A program made the translations under genes and the position numbers. Positions 57,695 to 64,000 of a DNA stretch of 64,000 nt are shown in pieces (the stretch's first letter is position 1; each line of letters opens with the position of its first letter). Location of the stretch: NCBI GenBank assembly GCA_973895155.1, contig OZ316899.1, positions 15,376,001 through 15,440,000 of the forward strand, written 5' to 3'. The notes beneath the pieces are model-generated. The model was not told the origin of the DNA. It saw nothing but the letters and a program-made list of their open reading frames with translations, and made no database searches. Source of the DNA: Marsupella aquatica. Lineage: Eukaryota > Marchantiophyta.

Positions 57695-60423
57695 ATGGAA
57701 GAGGACGTGGTCGTAGCACCAGAGTCAAACCCGACCCCACCAACGTACGGAGGAGTCCGTTTAGCAGAGCTAGACACTAGCCTGGACCCGGGCTTGCGTA
57801 ATCAAGTAGAAGTCATCAAGAAGGAGCACTACCGGAAGTACACCACGGGGATGGATAAGACGTTCAACTTAGGCCACGCCTTGACAGGTGAGGCCGAGAA
57901 ATCCATTCAGTCATTGCTCAAGGAGTATGAGGATGTATTCGCATGGAGCCATCATGACCTGACGGGTGTCTCCCCTGAGCTAGGAGAACACACGATCGAC
58001 CTGAACCTAGGCGCACACACGGTACGGCAGTGCCAGCGACATATGAACCCAAGATATTCAATCTTGGTGAAAGAAGAAATTGATCGTCTACTGGCCGCGG
58101 ATATCATTTACCCGGTAATGGCGAGTGATTGGGTATCACCCATTGTCATCGTGCCGAAAAAGGGAGGCACGGAAGGGAAACCCAAAATCCGCATTTGTCA
58201 AGATTATCGTAAGCTGAACGATGCTACCTGAAAGGACCACTATCCGTTACCATTCACGGACATGGTTCTGGATATGGTAGCCCGGAATGAAATCTACACC
58301 TTCCTTGATGGCTATTTGGGCTACAACCAGATTTGGATCCGTCTCTCGGATCAGCTAAACACTACGTTCACTACCGAGTGGGGGACATTCGCATTTCAAA
58401 GGATGCCCTTCGGGCTGTGTAACGCCCCGGCCATGTTTCAGTGGCTCATGATGAATATTTTCCATGATTTCTTACGGGAGTTTTTGGAAATATTCATCGA
58501 TGACTTTGCCATCTTTAGAACGGTGGCCATGCATCCTGAACACCTACGATGTACTCTACAACAATGCCGGGAGGTTAACCTTAAGCTCCACCCGGGCAAG
58601 TGTTTCTTTGGGGTAGAAGAGGGAGTGCTGCTCGGCCATCGGGTATCCAAACGGGGTATTGAAGTGGACCAGGAGAAGGTAGCAGCCTGGATGGCAGTAG
58701 TGTTTCTTGTGGATCAAAAAGCTGTAAGATCTTTTCTAGGCTATGTTGGGTACTATCGCCGGTTCATTAAAGCCTTTGCTAGAATTGCGTTGCCCTTAAC
58801 TGAGATGATGAAGAAGGACGCGGTGATCAAGGAGACACCTTGGAGACGGATTGCTTTTGAAGAACTCCGTAAACGACTCACCACCGCACCTATCATGGTC
58901 ACCCCGGACTGGAATAAGGAATTCCATGTGTATGTTGACGTATCCGGGTTCTGTATCGGGTCCGTGCTCAGTCAGCTTGATGAGAGCGGACGTGACCACC
59001 TCATCTACTTTGCTAGCCGTCAACTATTTGCAGCCAAGAAAAACTATTCTCCCACTGATCGAGAAGCTCTGGGCATTATCTACTCATGTAAGAAGTTCCG
59101 ACACTATCTGCTCGGATATAAGGTCATATTCCACACGGATCATGATAGCCTAAAATACATGGTCAACAAAGTAGATGTCACGGGACGGATAGCCCGGTGG
59201 GTGTTACTACTGCAAGAGTTTAATTACAAAGTATGGGTTCAACCCGGGAAGGCGCACCTCAATGCTGATTTCTTTTCAAGACTGGACGGAGTACCGGTCA
59301 AGCAACCTATTAACGACACCTTCCCCAATGAGGAATTGTTCCACGTCCAGACGGGAGCGCCAACGTGGTATGGGCCAATCATTACGTTCCTTTTGACTGG
59401 GCGTATCCCCGACGGCATCAACCAAGAAGTGGCCGTCGCGTTTCTCCGAAAGGCGGGGCCATACATCATGATACGGGGCCACTTACACCAGGAAGGAGTT
59501 AACGGGAAACTACGACGCTGCCTGGAGTACAAAGAAACTCTCATTGTGATGTGGGCCTTGCATGAAGAGGAAGCAGGAGGCCATTTTGCGGCTATAACCA
59601 CCGCCCGGAAGATTCTCGACTTAGGGTATTGCTGGCCCACGTTGCATAGGGATGTACAACGCTTCATTAAGGGCTGTGACCTGTGTCAGCGGGCTGGGGC
59701 CCCAAGACGAGCTCATCATCACCCCCTCACGTCAGTTCTTCCCTTAGCACCTTTCAAAAAGTGGGGTATTGATTATATCGGGCCGTTCACTCCCGTTATC
59801 TGAAGACAAAGATGCAAGTACATCCTTCTAGCTATAGATTACTCCACCAAGTGGGTCGAAGCACGAGCTACTATGAGGGACGATGCTGCCACAAGCGCCT
59901 GGTTCTTATAGGAGCAGATCTTCACCCGGTTTGGGCCTCCCTTGGAATTAGTAAGCGACCGTGGAACACACTTCCTCAATGATACCGTAGCACTGCTTAC
60001 AGAGCGTTACCTAGTCAAGCACCGCAAGAATACCCCATATCATCCTAAAGCCAACGGGCTGACAAAGAGAGCCAACGGTATCATAGGGAAGATCCTCAAC
60101 AAGATGGTAGCTGCGCACAAAATGGATTGGGATGATAAGTTGTACGCAGTGGTGTACTTGTATAATCTAGCTTACAAGACTACTACGAGTCACATCCCGT
60201 ACTTTCTCGTGTTTGGCCAACATTCGTTGGTCCCCGTTGAGTTCAAAGTACACACTCCATGAGTCAGCATTTGGGATTGCTTACCCGAACCTGAAAGTTT
60301 GTCAGACCAAGCTTATCAGATTGAAGCCTTAGAAGAGGCACGGCTACTGGCAGCTCGACACACCGTAAAGCAGCAGGCAACTTCCAAGAAGCAGCACGAC
60401 AAAGGACTACGGAAGATCGACGT
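57695..60423 (+). pseudogene. Ty3/gypsy RT, RNase H and integrase, copy C
   Basis: RT runs from 57695 with VSPIVIVPKKGG, IRICQDYRKLND, a TGA at 58229, then FLDGYLGYNQI, MPFGLCNAPAMFQ and the catalytic FIDD. RNase H begins near 58.92 kb (FHVYVDVSGFCIGSVLSQ) and includes TDREALGIIYSCKKFRHY and HTDHDSLKY. Integrase has the zinc end (CDLCQRAG), first Asp in GIDYIGPF, a TGA at 59801, second Asp in VSDRGTHF, then NGLTKRANG, where the catalytic Glu is Lys. The 513-codon stretch 58262-59803 is intact. Pol is cut at 60423 by another LTR. The remaining end, known from copy B, should lie beyond the window. Confidence 0.88.
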
Positions 60424-61273
60424 TGTCGCGAGGACTTAAAGTTAGGGACTCCTTAGGCAAACTATGCATTTCTGGTTGCGATCGGGACAGGTGACAAGCA
60501 CTTTTCGGAGCGAACTCTCATTCCTTTATATTTTTTACTTTTCTCACAAAGGTTACAATAGGTGCCCTCGAGTAAGCTTGCCCGCAAGAGTCTGGTAGCT
60601 GGCCCTACGGCGGGCCGCTACCTTTAACTTGTCGGGTAGAACTCCTCAAGTGACTAACTACTCAAAATCTGACGGAAAAACTATCCTCCTTAGCTCACAA
60701 AACCAAAAACTTGACTAGCTACTCCACTAGTCTAAAATAGCTTGCACGGAACTCGGGCCTGGACCAACGAGGCTCCAAACTTGAGAAACCCTCGCCTGGA
60801 TCAACAAGACTCCAAACTCGAGAAATCCCCGTCTGGATCAACGAGACTCCAGACTCGAGAAATTCCCCGCCTGGATCGAAAACTCCCCACCTGGATCGAA
60901 AACTCACTCAGAACTCAAAAATCGCCGCACAACAGTCCAGTTCCGCAGAACGGAGCGGAACTCACAGAACGCAACTCAACAGATCTCAATAGACAACCGC
61001 CAACCTCAATGAGCCAAGCCTCAAGTCTTAAGTAGCATCGGAAACCCAACCATCCAGTCTGAGCCAGTTGCCAGCAGCGAGGCTCATCCAAACTCCAAGC
61101 CTGGTGACTCACCCAAACACCAAACCTGGTAACGACAAGTCACCCAATCGTCAAACCTCAATCCATCCAACCAAGCAGCCCCTCCGAGTCAGCATGCACG
61201 CAACCCAACCGGGAGGCCTCGCCCATCATCCCCTATAAAAGCCATTCTTGAGCCAAAATCTTTTGGCACGACA
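60424..61273 (-). mobile_element. LTR F, 850 bp (3' LTR of the gypsy element at 61.3-63.8 kb)
   Basis: On minus it begins TGTCGTGCC at 61273, just after a purine-rich tract (CTCGGGAGGA), and ends CGCGACA at 60424, giving TGTCG/CGACA ends. It interrupts the pol of copy C. The five bases before it (60419-60423) are GACGT, the expected target duplication at the far end of the element. Confidence 0.7.
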
Positions 61274-61317
61274 TCCTCCCGAGTAAACCTGAGCAATCTC
61301 CAATCTGCTCCAATCCA

Positions 61318-62478
61318 TCAGATTTCCTCTAAGTCTGAGTCCGAACTCGAGCCATGCGCCTGGACCACTTCCTCCTCAAGAAACTCAAACCCAAAGCCTT
61401 CAGACTCGGCCTTAGGCACTCCACTTTCCAGAAACTCAAAGTCTAACTCATCCAAATCAGAACCAATCAAGCCACTTTCGAAACTCAAGTCCAACGGATG
61501 CGCCTGGACCAGTGCCTTGTCTTCAAATTCACCCAAGTCGGAACTTGAGTCCATTCCCTTCTTGGTCCTCCTCTTGAAGATCTTCACCCTTTTCCCTGCG
61601 TAAGGTACTTGGTGAACTGTTCCATCCAACTCCCGATAGTGTAGGTCGCATTCGCATGAACAGCAACCACCACATACGGACCTTGCCACCTCCGAGCAAA
61701 CTTGTTTCGGCTCAAGTGTTGCTCGTCCAACTTACTTTTGTAAACCAGAACCCAATCCCCTTCCTTAACCAAGACAGGCCTCAACCGATGAGTCCTGTCG
61801 AACCTGCCCTTGTTCCTTAACCTCGCCATCTTCAATTGCTTCCGAGCCACCTCAATCTTCGCGGGTAACAAGTTGAAGTGTTCGATGACACCCCTTTATC
61901 GGGACATCATCAATGAACGGTCTCGCTTTTTCCGGAATGAACGGCTCCAAGATTTTACTCATCGCATTTTGCATGTGCGCAACTGAGTTTGTCGCCCCTT
62001 GAGGAAGAGTGCACATCCTCAAGAGGCCCAGCTGGGTCCTCATAGTCGTAATGTCTTGGCTCTCTTGCGCCAACTGGAACTGGTCGTAACCCGAAAACAA
62101 ATCACCCATGGAGTAGATCGCCCTTCCAGCAAACTCCTCCGCAAACTCATCCACGAGTGGCCCAACTCCCACATTCCTGATGGTCACCTTGTTCGGAGGT
62201 TGCATATCCTAAATGAACCTCAAGCTTCCATTCTTCTTTCTCACTGTAAACCATCTGTTCGAGTAGGGAGCATCAGACCTCTCGAGAATCCTAGCACTCA
62301 GCTTCTCCTTAAGCAGTTCTGCAAGCTTTGGAGCTAAAGCCCGCGGAACCGAAATTGGTTTCAGATCCCACGGAACATGAGGGACAGTAAAGATGACCAT
62401 CGGTGTCACCTTACTTGGATCCGCACAACCAATCTCCTCAATCGAAAACAAGAATGCCTTGCCATGCTCCATTATCAT
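61318..62478 (-). pseudogene. Ty3/gypsy RT start joined to integrase end, family F
   Basis: On minus, the RT begins in 62478-62209 (VPHVPWDLKPISVPRALAPKLAELL, YSNRWFTVRKKNGSLRFI). After a TAG it continues in 62205-61852 (IYSMGDLFSGYDQFQL, FIDD catalytic box). Near 61.87 kb the sequence jumps to the integrase C-terminal region (LLPAKIEVARKQ...GDWVLVYKSKLDEQHLSRNKFARRWQGPYVVV). The rest of RT, RNase H and the integrase core, perhaps 2 kb or more, are deleted. After a frameshift near 61.64 kb the frame ends in an acidic tail (to 61318). There is no chromodomain. Confidence 0.82.
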
Positions 62479-62481
62479 CTT

Positions 62482-63790
62482 TCAAAATGCCACTTGCTCC
62501 ACCTCCGTAAGTAACCCATCCGAACCAATCTTAAGCTTCGCAAAACTCTCTTGAGTAAACTTATGCCCTATCCGATCAGTTGGCCTTAGCCTTGGTTCCA
62601 ATCTCGCTTGATCCATGACCTCCATTGCATCGTCCGGCAAAGGTATCGCCGCCGGCCTCACTTTCTTGTCGACCGTCTTGTATTTGGTACTTGAGTATAC
62701 AAGCACGACCATAGACGAGTACTGCCTTTCCAACTCCTTCTCCAACTTGTCCCTTCCCAAGTTAGACTCCGCACATTCGAGTGGCTCTTCCTCTCCATTA
62801 TCCATCGTGTTTTCCCCTTCACAAGGAGCTAAGGGACGAGCACTCCGCTGATCCACTCTTTTCAGCGAAGTGCCAAGTTGTTTTCCGGACCTAGACCAGA
62901 GTCGGCACTCTCAGTCCTGAACCCTTTCCTATTCCTCTCGTTCTAGGTAAAACAGCCGGAAATTGAACCACCTCTTTCCCATCTTTGCTCCAAACCTTCA
63001 CCATGAAGGTAGTATCATCCAGAACCTTCGTCTCCATCCTCCATTCAGTGATGAACGGCATGCCTAGTATCACCAAAAACGACAAGTGCTCATGAACAAA
63101 AATGTTACAAGCCTGCTTGACATTCCCAAACTTCACCATCACATTCGGACATCCGCCCCAAAGATAGTCCTTCATTGAACTCACCAAGTTCACACTCCAA
63201 AGCAACTCCTTGTCCACCGGCCAATTCCCCTTTTGAAACACCTATGGATCCATTAAGTTGATCTCCGAGCCAGTATCAATGAGCGCCCGCACCTTGCCTT
63301 CCATTCCTTCCAACTGGCACTCGCTCTTCGGACTTGCTCGAGCCTAGTATCCATCTTGATAAGCATAACCGTTTCCTTTCATTGAGCCCATGACATGAAT
63401 GGTCCTCGATTGCGCGGTAATGCTTTCCCGTTCTCCCCCTTCGGTCGGGTCCCTGTTTGCCACACACTCAGCTTCTCTTCCGGTTCCCATGAGCTCCTCT
63501 TCCACATCAAAGAACTCATCGTCCAAGTTCATGAGCTCCTCTTCAAGGGACTTGACCCTCTTTGGTTCCCCCAAGTCTGACTCTTCGGGGCCAGCAAGCT
63601 TACTACCTGAACCCATGGACACCCCAGCAGTGTAAGTTTGGAAACTCCCAATTTCCGTCTCGCCAGCCTCCCCCATCAAGGTGTGAGGGCCCTCTTTGTA
63701 AATCCGTTTCCTCTTGGATGTCTCCAAGATTGCTTCCTGGATCGCCCGCCTCATACCACTAGTAGAAACCGGGGGGTATTTAGACCCCAT
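62482..63790 (-). pseudogene. Gypsy family F: gag end and protease
   Basis: The frame 63790-63344 is an acidic segment, probably the C-terminal part of gag. After a TAG it reads on to VRALIDTGSEINLM near 63.28 kb, an intact retropepsin active site, then a TAG and 63241-62891 ending the protease (FLVILGMPFI). The frame 62856-62482 is a linker rich in charged residues. Stops between segments make the polyprotein non-functional. Confidence 0.72.
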
Positions 63791-64000
63791 AAAACAACTA
63801 TTCAGTACCGTATAGGACTTGGAAACGACTGGGAAGGACTCCAGTCCTTTATAGGACTATGAGTCGTATGTTTTGTTACTATAATCAACTGAGTCCTTTA
63901 TAGAACTGGTTTATAAGTCGTTTTATAGACTGGATTTTCAGTCTATTGTAGTCTTTGTGTGGGTAGGTTTGGTGAGTCTTTTTCAGTCTTTTATGGACTG
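63791..64000. other. Short inverted-repeat-rich sequence at the right edge
   Basis: No gene. The words AGTCCTTTATAG, GACTGG and GGACT recur in both orientations, and AAGGACT-CC-AGTCCTT (63834-63849) is a perfect palindrome with a two-base centre. It may be the end of a small DNA transposon or the gypsy F leader. Confidence 0.45.

Overview
This is a repeat-dominated nuclear segment from a green plant or streptophyte alga. Two short interstitial runs of the plant telomere repeat (TTTAGGG), GT-AG introns, Ty1/copia and Ty3/gypsy elements with plant-type initiator-Met primer sites, and a MULE-like transposase all point that way. A charophyte such as Chara is a guess only. No tRNA, rRNA or CRISPR was seen.

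Layout. (1) 1-2.8 kb: the 3' part of a minus-strand gene with a possible SET-domain start, a telomere-repeat run, and a charged coiled-coil reading frame. (2) 2.8-12.0 kb: the most unusual unit. Two divergent spliced genes lie back to back. The minus-strand gene encodes a ParB-like domain (DGNHR motif) joined to a beta-class DNA methyltransferase-like domain. The plus-strand gene encodes a DDE transposase of MULE type with a SWIM-like zinc finger. A palindrome, TAGCGA-NN-TCGCTA, with a variable two-base centre, recurs about eight times plus half-sites, always in introns and intergenic DNA of this unit. I read it as a DNA transposon carrying an accessory ParB-methyltransferase and its possible binding sites. 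(3) 12.4-15.9 kb: a Gly/Ser-rich gene split by a 2.36-kb solo LTR with target duplication CTGGT. (4) 16.6-24.8 kb: two decayed copia elements and a 2.40-kb solo LTR with target duplication CAACC that itself contains coiled-coil coding sequence.

(5) 25-64 kb: nested gypsy elements. One family has very long LTRs. Three copies are 3,938, 3,967 and 3,996 bp; two lie upstream of gag and one directly downstream of integrase, so they are true LTRs. Each has a TATA box near its start followed by the remains of one long reading frame of roughly 900 codons: an alpha-helical domain, a proline-rich linker, a conserved FGLP domain and a C-terminal coiled coil. A diverged relative of this frame sits in a second LTR family (TGTGATGC ends) at 35.4-37.0 kb. 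A third, 1.5-kb LTR family belongs to a chromodomain gypsy element and shows an LTR inserted inside an LTR. Other pieces are a gypsy RT fused to a PHD-like finger, an integrase fragment, and at 60.4-63.8 kb a fourth gypsy with a large pol deletion that interrupts the long-LTR element.

Almost every retroelement frame is broken by stops, frameshifts or deletions. The ParB-methyltransferase gene has a splice model of exactly 1,223 codons with only one internal stop. Family assignments rest on motifs read by eye; no database search was possible.
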